Source: Bacteroidales bacterium
GTDB lineage: Bacteria; Bacteroidota; Bacteroidia; Bacteroidales; UBA932
Assembly (NCBI GenBank): GCA_017627955.1
Contig: JAGAFU010000042.1
Span: 1 to 41,637 of the forward strand
Reading direction: 5' to 3'
Length of the DNA: 41,637 nucleotides
Shown: piece by piece, positions 27,837 through 36,310 of the stretch
Position numbering within the stretch: the first letter of the stretch is position 1
How the letters are laid out: each line of letters begins with the position of its first letter
Notes under the pieces: generated by a model
The model's input: the letters and a program-made list of their open reading frames with translations, nothing else
Databases searched by the model: none
What the model was told of the DNA's origin: nothing
Made by a program: the position numbers and the translations under genes

Positions 27837-30188
27837 TTATTCAAAATAATAGTCTTCTATCTTGTCCTGCTGCTCTGAGACCTCGTCATCACTTCCTGTG
27901 CACCCAAGGCCGTCAACCACCCCCGCGGGGGCGATGAAACGATCATTCGCGGTGACGCCAAGTGTCCCGTCAGCAAGGACTTTCTTCATGAATATTCCCC
28001 AAGTAGGAAGGGACATGTTGGCTCCCTGGCCCAAGGCACCGGACTGGAAATGGATCTGCCTGTCCTCGGCACCGGTCCAAACCCCGGCTACGAGGGTAGG
28101 AGTGTAACCGATGAACCAGCCGTCCGAGTTGTCGTTGGTCGTACCTGTCTTGCCGGCTATCTCGCCCATGAGGTTGTAGCGATAACGGAGCCTGCTGGCG
28201 GTTCCACCCTGAACGACGCCCTCCATAAGGTTGACCATAAGATAGGCCGTGTTCTCACCGATGGCCTCGCGCTTGCGTCCGGAGAACTCGCTGAGAACAT
28301 TGCCCTGGCTGTCCTCGATCCTGGTCACGAACAGCGGACTCACGTACACGCCCTTGGAAGGGAATGTGTTGTAAGCCGCGACCATCTCCCAAAGAGTGAT
28401 GTCGGCAGGGCCCACGCAAAGAGCCGGGACTTCATCAATGTGGCTCTGGATACCCATCCTCCGCATCATGTCGGCCATGGCTTCCGGGCCGAACTGTTTC
28501 ATAAGGTAAGCGGATATGTTATTCGAGCTGTTGGTCAGTCCCCATTTCAATGTCACTGTCTTGCCGATCCATTTCTCACTGTCGGTGCTTCGGGGTGTCC
28601 AGGTGGTGCCGCCCGGAACCTCGAATGTCTGGGGAAGGTCGACCACCTTGTCACAAGGAGTCATTCCCTCCTGCATGGCCAAGGTGTAGAGGAAAGGCTT
28701 TATGGTCGATCCGACCTGGCGTTTTCCCTGACGGACGTTGTCGTATTTGAAATATCTGTAATTTGGTCCTCCGACATAGGCCTTGACATGCCCTGTGCCA
28801 GGTTCCATTGCCACGAACGCGGTCCTGAGCATGGACTTGTAGTAACGGATCGAGTCGTCCGGGGTCATGGTCGTGTCGATATACCCTTTCTTGTTGTAGG
28901 CGAAGACCCTCATCTTGACAGGCTGTGAGAATGTCTTCAGGATCTGGGAGTCTGTCTTGCCTTCTTTCTTGAGCAGACGCCAGCGGTCGCTCCAGCGGCG
29001 GGCCTGATTCATAAGGCGGTTGCGGGTGGCCTCATCTATGTCGTTGGAGAAAGGAGCGTTGGTCTTGCGCTTGAGGTCCTTCATGAAATCGGCCTGAAGG
29101 GACTTTATGTGCTCCGCGACAGCTTCCTCCGCATATTTCTGCATCTTGTAGTTGATGGTCGTGTAGATCCTCAGGCCATCCCTGTCCAGATCATAATGTG
29201 TACCGTCCGTCTTGGTGTTCTTCTCAAGCCAGCCGTACAACTGGTCATTATTCCAGGCAAGAGAATCGGCGGTGTAATCCTCGCGGATCTTGTAGTCCGA
29301 ACGGCGGGGCTTCTTGGCCGACATGACACGCCTGATCATATCCCTGAAATATGGTGCCCTTCCGGAATTGTGGTCTTGCACCTCATAATCGAGGGTGATC
29401 GGAATTGCCCTGATGGAATCCCTTTGGGCCTTGTTGATGTAGCCGGCCTTTTCCATCTGCCCTATGACGAAATTTCTTCTGACAAGGGCCTTGTCGGGAT
29501 TGAGGGCGGGGTTGTAACGCGTTGGCTTGTTGGCCATTCCAACCAACATGGCGCTCTCCTCGACAGTCAGGTCGGAGGGAAGCTTTCCGAAGAATGTGCT
29601 GGCCGCGGACCGGATGCCGAACGCGTTGCTGCCGAAAAAGATGGAGTTGAGATACATGGTCATGATCTCGTCCTTGGTGTAGTCCCTCTCAAGCTTCACG
29701 GCCGTGATCCACTCCTTGAGTTTGATCCAGACCATCCTCATGTGGTAGATTCCAGGGATCTTCTTTCCGATCTCTTTTCTCGGGTAGAGAGTCTTGGCAA
29801 GCTGCTGGGTGATGGTACTTCCTCCTCCCTGGCTGGAATCACGCAGGAGGAGCGTCTTGAACAGAACCCTGGCCAAACCTTTAAAATCTATTCCGGAATG
29901 CCTGTAGAAGCGGGCGTCTTCAGTCGCTACCGCGGCATGGACCACATTCGGGGACAGTTCCTCGTAGGTAACGAAGGTCCTGTTCTCAATGTGGAAAGTG
30001 GAAAGGATCTCACCGTCCTGCGCTATGATCTGCGTGGCAAGATTGCTCTCAGGATTCTCCAGTTCCCTGAAAGACGGGATGTCGGCGAACATCCACACCA
30101 ACAGGATCATGAACGCCACGAACAACACGGGAAGGGTTATCAGGATCCAAAACCACTTGGCTATTTTCTTTCTTGTCTCCTTGGTCAT
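27837..30188 (-). CDS. Penicillin-binding protein 1A (bifunctional transglycosylase/transpeptidase)
   Basis: A 783-residue class A PBP that polymerises and cross-links peptidoglycan on the outer face of the inner membrane. A transmembrane helix (WFWILITLPVLFVAFMILLV, about residues 12-31) is followed by a GT51 domain with the catalytic Glu90 in ATEDARFYRHSG and GGSTITQQLAKTL. The transpeptidase domain has the nucleophile in GSTIKPF (Ser494), SSNN and KTGT near residue 678. The length and order are those of PBP1A/PonA. It is the first gene of the PBP1A-ddl-prmC operon. Its -7 box lies only nine bases from the ATG. No inserted repeats are seen. Confidence 0.94.
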   Translation of the reverse strand: MTKETRKKIAKWFWILITLPVLFVAFMILLVWMFADIPSFRELENPESNLATQIIAQDGEILSTFHIENRTFVTYEELSPNVVHAAVATEDARFYRHSGIDFKGLARVLFKTLLLRDSSQGGGSTITQQLAKTLYPRKEIGKKIPGIYHMRMVWIKLKEWITAVKLERDYTKDEIMTMYLNSIFFGSNAFGIRSAASTFFGKLPSDLTVEESAMLVGMANKPTRYNPALNPDKALVRRNFVIGQMEKAGYINKAQRDSIRAIPITLDYEVQDHNSGRAPYFRDMIRRVMSAKKPRRSDYKIREDYTADSLAWNNDQLYGWLEKNTKTDGTHYDLDRDGLRIYTTINYKMQKYAEEAVAEHIKSLQADFMKDLKRKTNAPFSNDIDEATRNRLMNQARRWSDRWRLLKKEGKTDSQILKTFSQPVKMRVFAYNKKGYIDTTMTPDDSIRYYKSMLRTAFVAMEPGTGHVKAYVGGPNYRYFKYDNVRQGKRQVGSTIKPFLYTLAMQEGMTPCDKVVDLPQTFEVPGGTTWTPRSTDSEKWIGKTVTLKWGLTNSSNNISAYLMKQFGPEAMADMMRRMGIQSHIDEVPALCVGPADITLWEMVAAYNTFPSKGVYVSPLFVTRIEDSQGNVLSEFSGRKREAIGENTAYLMVNLMEGVVQGGTASRLRYRYNLMGEIAGKTGTTNDNSDGWFIGYTPTLVAGVWTGAEDRQIHFQSGALGQGANMSLPTWGIFMKKVLADGTLGVTANDRFIAPAGVVDGLGCTGSDDEVSEQQDKIEDYYFE

Positions 30189-30196
30189 AATAAAGA

Positions 30197-30204
30197 CAAA
30201 TTTA
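30197..30204 (-). promoter_or_regulatory. -7 box of the PBP1A operon
   Basis: TAAATTTG on the minus strand is a perfect TAnnTTTG match and lies eight bases before the ATG at 30188, predicting a leader of only a few bases. A TTTG at the -33 distance is not seen. Confidence 0.55.
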
Positions 30205-30212
30205 TAACAAAA

Positions 30213-30245
30213 TTTGGAAAATTGCCCGGTTTGTGCTTTACTTTG
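30213..30245 (+). promoter_or_regulatory. Promoter of topA
   Basis: TTTG (30213-30216), 21 bases, then TTACTTTG (30238-30245), seven of eight bases of the -7 consensus. The ATG at 30295 lies 49 bases downstream. Confidence 0.55.
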
Positions 30246-30294
30246 CGGAACGAAACTACAAACATTCTATGAACAACTTACAAAATAAATCATT

Positions 30295-32613
30295 ATGGCA
30301 GACAATCTAGTTATCGTGGAGTCTCCGACCAAGGCGGAAACAATCCAGAAATACCTTGGAAAAGGCGACTACCTGGTGAAATCCAGTTTTGGTCACATCA
30401 GGGACCTGCAGGAGAACAAATTGAGTGTGGATGTGGAGCACGGGTTCTCTCCCGAATATGTAATTCCAGCTGACAAGAGAAGGGTGGTGTCGGAGTTGAA
30501 GAAAGCGGCGGCGGCCGCCTCCACCGTATGGCTCGCATCTGATGAGGATCGCGAGGGAGAAGCTATATCATGGCACCTTTTCGAGACTCTCGGACTAAAG
30601 AAAGAGAGCACAAAGCGAATAGTTTTCCACGAGATCACCAAAGACGCCATCACCAATGCCGTCAAGAATCCAAGAGACATTGACATGAATCTTGTGAACG
30701 CGCAGCAGGCGCGCAGGGTTCTGGACAGGCTTGTGGGTTTTGAATTATCACCTATCCTTTGGAGAAAGATACAGCCGAAGCTGTCGGCAGGCCGCGTCCA
30801 ATCCGTCGCGTTGAGGCTGGTCGTGGACAGGGAGAAAGAGATAATGGCCTTTGAGAATGAGCCTTTCTACAGGGTCGAGGCCGTGTTCCATCCCCAGGGA
30901 CATCCCGCTTCCGTAAAGGTCAAAGCTCCCCTTGACACAAGATTCAAGAATATTGAGGAAGCCGAGGCTTTCCTTAAGGACTGCATAGACGCCGAGTTCA
31001 GGATCTCCAGCGTGGAGAAGAAAGAAGCCGCAAGATTCCCCGCTCCTCCATTCACGACTTCCACCCTCCAGCAGGAAGCCGGAAGGAAACTTCATTTCCC
31101 CGTCAGCGTGACAATGAGAGTAGCCCAGGCGCTTTATGAGAGGGGTCTTATCACCTACATGAGGACTGACTCGACCAACCTTTCAACCCTGGCACTCGGA
31201 ACTTCAAAAAAATACATCACCGAGCATTTCGGAGCCGAATACCATAAGACCAGGCAGTTCAAAACCAAGTCTTTAGGCGCCCAGGAAGCTCACGAGGCCA
31301 TCCGCCCCACTTTCATAGAGAACACCACGATAGAGGGATCTCCCCAGGAGAAGAAACTCTATGACTTGATCTGGAAACGTACCGTCGCCTCACAGATGGC
31401 CGATGCCAAGGTACTCAACACGCTGATGAAGGTGTCTTCAGACAAGAGGCCGGAGAAATTCAGCGTCCAGGCCACCCAGGTACTTTTCGAAGGTTTCCTC
31501 AAACTCTACATGGAAGGTACTGATGATCAGGAAGATCCGGAAGGTGAGACCATCCTTCCCGATCTCAATGAAGGCGCTGTCATGGAAAGGTGCGAGATAA
31601 AGGCCGAGTGCAAATACACCGCCGCTCCTCCGAGGTTCTCCGAACCGACGCTAGTGAAGAAACTTGAGGAACTCGGGATCGGACGTCCTTCCACCTACCA
31701 GTCAACAATCGGCACCCTCATCTCCGGAAGAGGCTATATTGTCAAGGGTGACAAGGAAGGCCGCAAGATCCCTGTCAAAGACCTGTCTCTAAAGGGCAAT
31801 ACCATCACCGAGACTTCCAAGACAGAAACAGTAGGCGCTGAGAGGGGCAAACTCCTGCCTCAGGAGATCGGAATGATCGTGGCTGAATACCTCGAGAAGA
31901 ACTTCACTGAAATAATGGACTACGACTTCACCGCCAACGTGGAGAAAGATTTCGACCAAATCGCCAACGGCGAGCAGGAGTGGAACAAAGTCATCAGCGA
32001 GTTCTACGCTCCTTTCCACAAGAAGGTGGAAGAGGTGCTTCATGACGGGAACTACAGCAAGGTCTCACGCGAGATCGGCATCGATCCGGAAGGGAACAAA
32101 CTGACTGCCAAATTCGGAAAATACGGACCCTTTATCCAAAAAGGCGAGGGCGAGAACGCGCAGTTCGCTTCTCTCGCCAAAGGTCAGCTCATCGAGAATA
32201 TCACCCTTGCCGAAGCTCTGAAGCTTTTCGAGCTTCCCAGGACCGTGGGAGAGTATAACGGCATCAGCGTGATCGCGATGAAGGGCCGCTACGGACCCTA
32301 CATAAAATATGGAGACAAAAATGTCTCCCTGCCAAAAGGAAAGGATCCACTCAAAGTGAGCCTGGAGGAATGCGTGTCCTTGATCACGGCAGCCTCGGAA
32401 AAGACTCCCGAAACTTCTGTGATCGCTGATTTCAAAGAGGCCGGGATCCAGGTCATCAACGGGAGATATGGCCCCTACATCAAATCCGGAGATTCGAATT
32501 ACAGGATCCCCAAAGGGACCGACGCTTCCACTCTTTCGGAGGAGGATTGCAAGGAGATCATTGAAAAATCAAAACCTACCGCCAAAGCTCACAGACGCTT
32601 CAAAAAGTCTTGA
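30295..32613 (+). CDS. topA: DNA topoisomerase I
   Basis: TopA relaxes negative supercoils through a 5'-phosphotyrosine link. The 772-residue product starts with a Toprim domain (LVIVESPTKAETIQKYLG, and the metal-binding SDEDREGEAISWH near residue 81). The active-site tyrosine is Tyr288 in LITYMRTDST. The C-terminal third holds repeated small domains with the pattern GRYGPYIKYGD...LPKG (three units: near 610, 660 and 725), as in other Bacteroidetes topoisomerases, in place of Cys4 zinc fingers. The tail KPTAKAHRRFKKS is basic. The gene is single, between the divergent PBP1A operon and an Lrp-type regulator. Confidence 0.96.
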   Translation: MADNLVIVESPTKAETIQKYLGKGDYLVKSSFGHIRDLQENKLSVDVEHGFSPEYVIPADKRRVVSELKKAAAAASTVWLASDEDREGEAISWHLFETLGLKKESTKRIVFHEITKDAITNAVKNPRDIDMNLVNAQQARRVLDRLVGFELSPILWRKIQPKLSAGRVQSVALRLVVDREKEIMAFENEPFYRVEAVFHPQGHPASVKVKAPLDTRFKNIEEAEAFLKDCIDAEFRISSVEKKEAARFPAPPFTTSTLQQEAGRKLHFPVSVTMRVAQALYERGLITYMRTDSTNLSTLALGTSKKYITEHFGAEYHKTRQFKTKSLGAQEAHEAIRPTFIENTTIEGSPQEKKLYDLIWKRTVASQMADAKVLNTLMKVSSDKRPEKFSVQATQVLFEGFLKLYMEGTDDQEDPEGETILPDLNEGAVMERCEIKAECKYTAAPPRFSEPTLVKKLEELGIGRPSTYQSTIGTLISGRGYIVKGDKEGRKIPVKDLSLKGNTITETSKTETVGAERGKLLPQEIGMIVAEYLEKNFTEIMDYDFTANVEKDFDQIANGEQEWNKVISEFYAPFHKKVEEVLHDGNYSKVSREIGIDPEGNKLTAKFGKYGPFIQKGEGENAQFASLAKGQLIENITLAEALKLFELPRTVGEYNGISVIAMKGRYGPYIKYGDKNVSLPKGKDPLKVSLEECVSLITAASEKTPETSVIADFKEAGIQVINGRYGPYIKSGDSNYRIPKGTDASTLSEEDCKEIIEKSKPTAKAHRRFKKS

Positions 32614-32639
32614 TTTTTTAAAATATTTGGTTAAATTTG
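32609..32639 (+). promoter_or_regulatory. Promoter of the Lrp-type regulator gene
   Basis: CTTG (32609-32612), 19 bases, then TAAATTTG (32632-32639). The -7 box is perfect. It overlaps the last codons of topA, and the ATG lies 28 bases downstream. Confidence 0.6.
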
Positions 32640-32666
32640 CCATGTTTAAGTTATAAACTGAAAGCA

Positions 32667-33173
32667 ATGGCAACTTATCACATCGACCAGATCGACCAGA
32701 AAATCCTGTCATTCCTGGTGAAAAACGCCCGGATGCCCTTTTTGGAAATCGCTCGTGAATGCGGAGTCTCCGGAGCCGCCATCCATCAGAGAGTCAAAAG
32801 ATTAGAAGCCAACGGGGTCATTACCGGCTCCCGCCTTCTCGTTAAACCTCAAGCCCTCGGGCTCAATGTCTGCGCATTCATCAGCGTGACTCTCTCCGAG
32901 GCCAACAAGTACCCCGAGGTCGTGGCGAGCCTTAAGAAAATTCCCGAGATCGTGGAGTGCCATTTCGTGACTGGCAGCGCGGCATTGCTCGTCAAAGTAT
33001 ATTGCTTTGACAACGATCACCTTATGGAGGTGCTTCTGAACACGATGCAGAATATTCCTTTCGTCCAGTCAACCGACACGATGATCTCCCTCGACCAAGC
33101 TATCGAGCGCCAGGTTTGGGTGAAAGACTATAAGAGCACCAGCTACCAGACTACTGGCGAGAATAAGAAATAA
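32667..33173 (+). CDS. Lrp/AsnC family transcriptional regulator
   Basis: A 168-residue regulator. The N-terminal helix-turn-helix (IDQKILSFLVKNARMPFLEIA and VSGAAIHQRVKRLEANGVI) occupies residues 5-60, and the RAM ligand-binding domain (CAFISVTLSEANKYPEVVASL, then ECHFVTGSAALLVKVYCFDND) occupies 70-150. Lrp-type proteins form dimers to octamers around DNA and respond to amino acids or similar small ligands. An ATG ten codons upstream lies directly after the promoter; 32667 aligns with the usual Lrp start (MATYHIDQIDQKIL). Its last 23 bases overlap the convergent ispD gene. Confidence 0.92.
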   Translation: MATYHIDQIDQKILSFLVKNARMPFLEIARECGVSGAAIHQRVKRLEANGVITGSRLLVKPQALGLNVCAFISVTLSEANKYPEVVASLKKIPEIVECHFVTGSAALLVKVYCFDNDHLMEVLLNTMQNIPFVQSTDTMISLDQAIERQVWVKDYKSTSYQTTGENKK

Positions 33174-33873
33174 TCATTCTCGCCATCTCAAGATCCTCTG
33201 GCGAGGTCAGTTTGAAATTGTACCTCTCTCCCGGATGAAAGGAGAGGGGTATTCCCTTTTTGGCGGCGACTGAGGCGTCGTCGGTGAAAGAAGTGTCAAA
33301 AGCCTGCGTGTAGGCCTCCTTGATGTCCTCAGACAAGAACATCTGCGGGGTCTGGACACGATAGACCCGGCTCCTGTCGATCTTCTCTCCGGATTCGGCC
33401 AGCCTTTCATTTCCGGAGGCGTCCGTCTCCGTATCAAGAAGCCTCAACGTGTCCACGGAAGGAAGGACCGGGATCAATGCCCTGAATTTCCCGGTGGACA
33501 TCTTCGAGAACATCTCCTTGACCAGATTCCCGGACACGAGCGGCCTCACCCCATCATGAATGGCGACGATGGTCCTGGAAGGGACGCGCTCCAAGGCATT
33601 CTTCACCGAATGGAACCGTGTGAAACCTCCCGGGACAAGCAGCTGCGGACAGGTGAAATCCGCCCCGAGGCAATATTCCTTCCAAAAGGCGATGTGCTCT
33701 TTAGGGAGAACCGTTATCACCCGAAGGTCAGGCACCGCGGCAGTGAAAACCTCGATAGTCCGCCGCAGGACAGGTTTTCCTCCAAGGTCAAGGAACTGTT
33801 TCGGCACCTGTGACCTCATCCTCGAGCCGCTTCCGGCGGCCATAACGATTAATATTTTATCACCGACGTTCAT
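33151..33873 (-). CDS. ispD: 2-C-methyl-D-erythritol 4-phosphate cytidylyltransferase
   Basis: IspD attaches CMP to MEP in the non-mevalonate isoprenoid pathway. The 240-residue product has the nucleotide-binding start MAAGSGSRMRSQVPKQFLDLGG (in parts: MAAGSGSRM, PKQFLDLGGKPVL), the conserved AIHDGVRPLV near residue 103, and YRVQTPQMF near 169. Length and motif order are standard. Its 3' end overlaps that of the convergent Lrp-type gene by 23 bases, and it is divergent from mreB across 66 bases. Confidence 0.94.
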   Translation of the reverse strand: MNVGDKILIVMAAGSGSRMRSQVPKQFLDLGGKPVLRRTIEVFTAAVPDLRVITVLPKEHIAFWKEYCLGADFTCPQLLVPGGFTRFHSVKNALERVPSRTIVAIHDGVRPLVSGNLVKEMFSKMSTGKFRALIPVLPSVDTLRLLDTETDASGNERLAESGEKIDRSRVYRVQTPQMFLSEDIKEAYTQAFDTSFTDDASVAAKKGIPLSFHPGERYNFKLTSPEDLEMARMIISYSRQ

Positions 33874-33902
33874 AAATATCCTCGCGAATATAACTTTTTT
33901 TG

Positions 33903-33910
33903 TATATTTA
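33903..33910 (+). promoter_or_regulatory. Possible -7 box of the mre operon
   Basis: TATATTTA, seven of eight bases of TAnnTTTG, 29 bases before the mreB ATG. The -33 element is not clear, so this is weak. Confidence 0.35.
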
Positions 33911-33939
33911 CAAGTTGTAATAAAGACTTGGATTTTAAT

Positions 33940-34962
33940 ATGGCATTTTCATTTCTCACACAAGAGATAGCAATGGATCTTGGCACCGCCAACACCGTCA
34001 TCTTCCGCAACGACCAGAAGGTGCTTGACGAGCCGAGCATTGTCGCTATAGACAACAATACCCAGAAATGCATCGCGATCGGCCAGCAGGCCAAGCTGAT
34101 GCATGAGCATACCAATCCCGGAATCAAGACGATCCGTCCTCTGCGCAACGGTGTGATCGCCGATTTCAACGCCGCCGAGATGATGATCAAAGGCTTCATC
34201 AAGCAGGTCAACAACAAGAAGAAATCACTCTTCTCCCCCAACCTCAAGATCGTGGTCGGAATCCCGTCGGGAAGTACACAGGTAGAGATCAGGGCCGTCC
34301 GTGACTCTTGCGAGCACGCCGGAGGAAGGGATGTGTACCTTATCTACGAGCCCATGGCTGCCGCTCTCGGAATCGGTCTCGACGTGGAGGCACCTAAAGG
34401 CAACATGGTGGTTGACATCGGTGGAGGTACCGCCGAGATCGCCGTGATTTCACTTGGAGGTATCGTCGAGCAGGAGAGCATCCAGACGGCTGGAGACGTG
34501 TTCAACACTGACATCCAGTACTATATGCGTCAGCAGCACAACATCAAGATCGGCGAGACTACAGCCGAGAAGATCAAGATAGCTGTCGGCGCTGTCATTC
34601 CTGACCTTGATGAGGAACCCGAGCCTTTCGTGGTGAACGGTCCTAACCTGATGACGGCCCACCCGGTCGAGGCGACCATCACTTACCAGGAGATCGCCCA
34701 CTGTCTGGACAAGAGTGTGGCCAAGCTGGAAGCGTCCATCCTGCATGTGCTGGAGCTGACTCCTCCTGAGCTCTATTCCGACATCGTCGAGAATGGAATA
34801 TTCCTCTCTGGTGGTGGTGCCCTTCTCCGTGGACTCGCGAAGAGGTTCACCGAGAAAGTCAACATCCAGTTCCATGTGGCGGAGGATCCGTTGAGAGCCG
34901 TCGCCAGGGGTACTTGCATCGCTCTTAAAAAGACTTCGAACTACTCATTCCTTATGAGATAA
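33940..34962 (+). CDS. mreB: Rod shape-determining protein MreB
   Basis: MreB is the bacterial actin that guides the elongasome. The 340-residue product has the actin-type phosphate 1 motif MDLGTANTVI, the phosphate 2 motif MVVDIGGGTAEIAVIS near residue 156 and the adenosine motif LSGGGALLRGL near 287. The start at 33940 gives MAFSFLTQEIAMDLG, like other Bacteroidetes MreB. It leads a five-gene unit, mreB-mreC-mreD-mrdA-rodA, in which each junction overlaps or is separated by under ten bases. Its stop overlaps the mreC ATG by one base. Confidence 0.97.
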   Translation: MAFSFLTQEIAMDLGTANTVIFRNDQKVLDEPSIVAIDNNTQKCIAIGQQAKLMHEHTNPGIKTIRPLRNGVIADFNAAEMMIKGFIKQVNNKKKSLFSPNLKIVVGIPSGSTQVEIRAVRDSCEHAGGRDVYLIYEPMAAALGIGLDVEAPKGNMVVDIGGGTAEIAVISLGGIVEQESIQTAGDVFNTDIQYYMRQQHNIKIGETTAEKIKIAVGAVIPDLDEEPEPFVVNGPNLMTAHPVEATITYQEIAHCLDKSVAKLEASILHVLELTPPELYSDIVENGIFLSGGGALLRGLAKRFTEKVNIQFHVAEDPLRAVARGTCIALKKTSNYSFLMR

Positions 34963-35804
34963 TGCCTAAGGAGAGACCACTGGCAAGCAGAATTATCAAC
35001 CTTGCGGTTTTCATCCTGCTGGAAACCGCCGCTTTGCTGACACTCTCCAACAACAACGCCCTTCAGAGACTTTGGCTTTCAAGGGTCTCTCATGGGGTGA
35101 TGGCAAAGACCTGGGGCACGTCCCAGGCCATAGGGAACTATTTCCACCTCAAAAGGCAGAACGACGAGCTCGCTCTTGAGAACGAACATCTCAGGGCGAT
35201 TGTCAGGAGGTACGAGGAGACGGCCCGGGAATCCGATCCAGCGTTCCAGCCTTCCCTGAGGGGTGACGGTTTCAAATATATTCCGGCGACAATCATCAAA
35301 TCCGGCACTTCCTCGCAGCACAACTACCTCATTCTTGACAAGGGTAGTGATGACGGAGTCGTCGAGAATTCAGGTATCATAACCTCAAAAGGAGTTATCG
35401 GGATTGTCGACGCTGTCAGCAAGCACTACTCTTTCGCGATCTCTTTCCTCAACAAGGAGCTCAACATCAGCGCCAGGATCGACACTTCCGGAGCCGTGGG
35501 ACCTCTCGCATGGGACGGGTTGAGAACGGATGAGGCTGTGCTGAAGGAAATCCCTCTCCAGTTCAAATACAACCCCGGAGACACAGTCTACACCAGCGGC
35601 TACTCCGCGATCTTCCCTCCGGACATCCCGCTTGGGATAACGGGAGAGGCGAAGGTGATCAATGGAGCCACCAATGAGATCAGGGTCAAGTTGTTCCAGG
35701 ACCACAGCGCCTTGAAATACGTCACCATTATCGAGAACACGAGGATACACGAGATCGAGCAGATCGAAAACTCTGACAAACAAACAACGGAGGGCGGAAG
35801 ATGA
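34962..35804 (+). CDS. mreC: Rod shape-determining protein MreC
   Basis: MreC is the periplasmic scaffold that links MreB and MreD to PBP2 and RodA. The 280-residue product has one N-terminal transmembrane segment (IINLAVFILLETAALLTLS), a helical region (about 60-95; NDELALENEHLRAIVRRYEE), and the beta-barrel domain (about 105-265; HNYLILDKGSDDGVVENSGII, in parts: HNYLILDKGSDDGVV, ENSGII; FLNKELNISARIDTSGAVG). The end is charged and rich in Glu. It overlaps mreB by one base and mreD by four (ATGA). Confidence 0.93.
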   Translation: MPKERPLASRIINLAVFILLETAALLTLSNNNALQRLWLSRVSHGVMAKTWGTSQAIGNYFHLKRQNDELALENEHLRAIVRRYEETARESDPAFQPSLRGDGFKYIPATIIKSGTSSQHNYLILDKGSDDGVVENSGIITSKGVIGIVDAVSKHYSFAISFLNKELNISARIDTSGAVGPLAWDGLRTDEAVLKEIPLQFKYNPGDTVYTSGYSAIFPPDIPLGITGEAKVINGATNEIRVKLFQDHSALKYVTIIENTRIHEIEQIENSDKQTTEGGR

Positions 35805-36310
35805 GAAAGACATTCATCGTGACATATCTCCTGATGGCGGTGGGGCAGATGCTTTTCACCAACTACCTCCACTTCTCGCCATTGTGCATGGTCAGCATCC
35901 TACCGTTGATGGTTCTCTGCATCCCGACCAAGGTTGACACGGTCTGGGCCATGGTCATAGCTTTCGCCACCGGCCTGATGGTCGACTTGTTCGCCGAGGG
36001 AGCGATCGGGATAAACGCACTCTCCCTGGTGCCGGTAGCGTTCACGAGAAAAGGCTTGATCAACATGATTTTCGGTTCGGAACCATTTGACCATAAGGAG
36101 AATATATCGATCCGAAAATATGGTTTCGCCAGAATTTCCTTCGCGATAATCCTCGTGACTGCCCTGTTCCTTGCCATCTACATCGCGGCAGACTGCGCCG
36201 GGACCAGGCCTTTATGGTTCATGGCGACAAAACTCGTGATTTCCCTTCTGGCAAGCTATCTTGTTTCCATCACCCTCGTAAACATGCTTAGCTATGACGA
36301 CAGAAGGTAA
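35801..36310 (+). CDS. mreD: Rod shape-determining protein MreD
   Basis: A 169-residue polytopic membrane protein between mreC and the PBP2 gene. Four to five hydrophobic helices are visible (TYLLMAVGQMLFTNYLHFS, MVSILPLMVLCIP, AMVIAFATGLMVDLF, ISFAIILVTALFLAIYIA, LVISLLASYLVSITLVNML). MreD proteins are poorly conserved; the call rests on size, topology, the GLMVDLF motif and the operon position. It overlaps mreC by four bases and the next gene by 17. Confidence 0.87.
   Translation: MRKTFIVTYLLMAVGQMLFTNYLHFSPLCMVSILPLMVLCIPTKVDTVWAMVIAFATGLMVDLFAEGAIGINALSLVPVAFTRKGLINMIFGSEPFDHKENISIRKYGFARISFAIILVTALFLAIYIAADCAGTRPLWFMATKLVISLLASYLVSITLVNMLSYDDRR

Noticed and set aside
29109-30272. A 387-codon plus-strand frame opposite the PBP1A gene
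   Set aside because: The minus strand has the full set of PBP1A motifs; the plus frame has none and no plausible start region.
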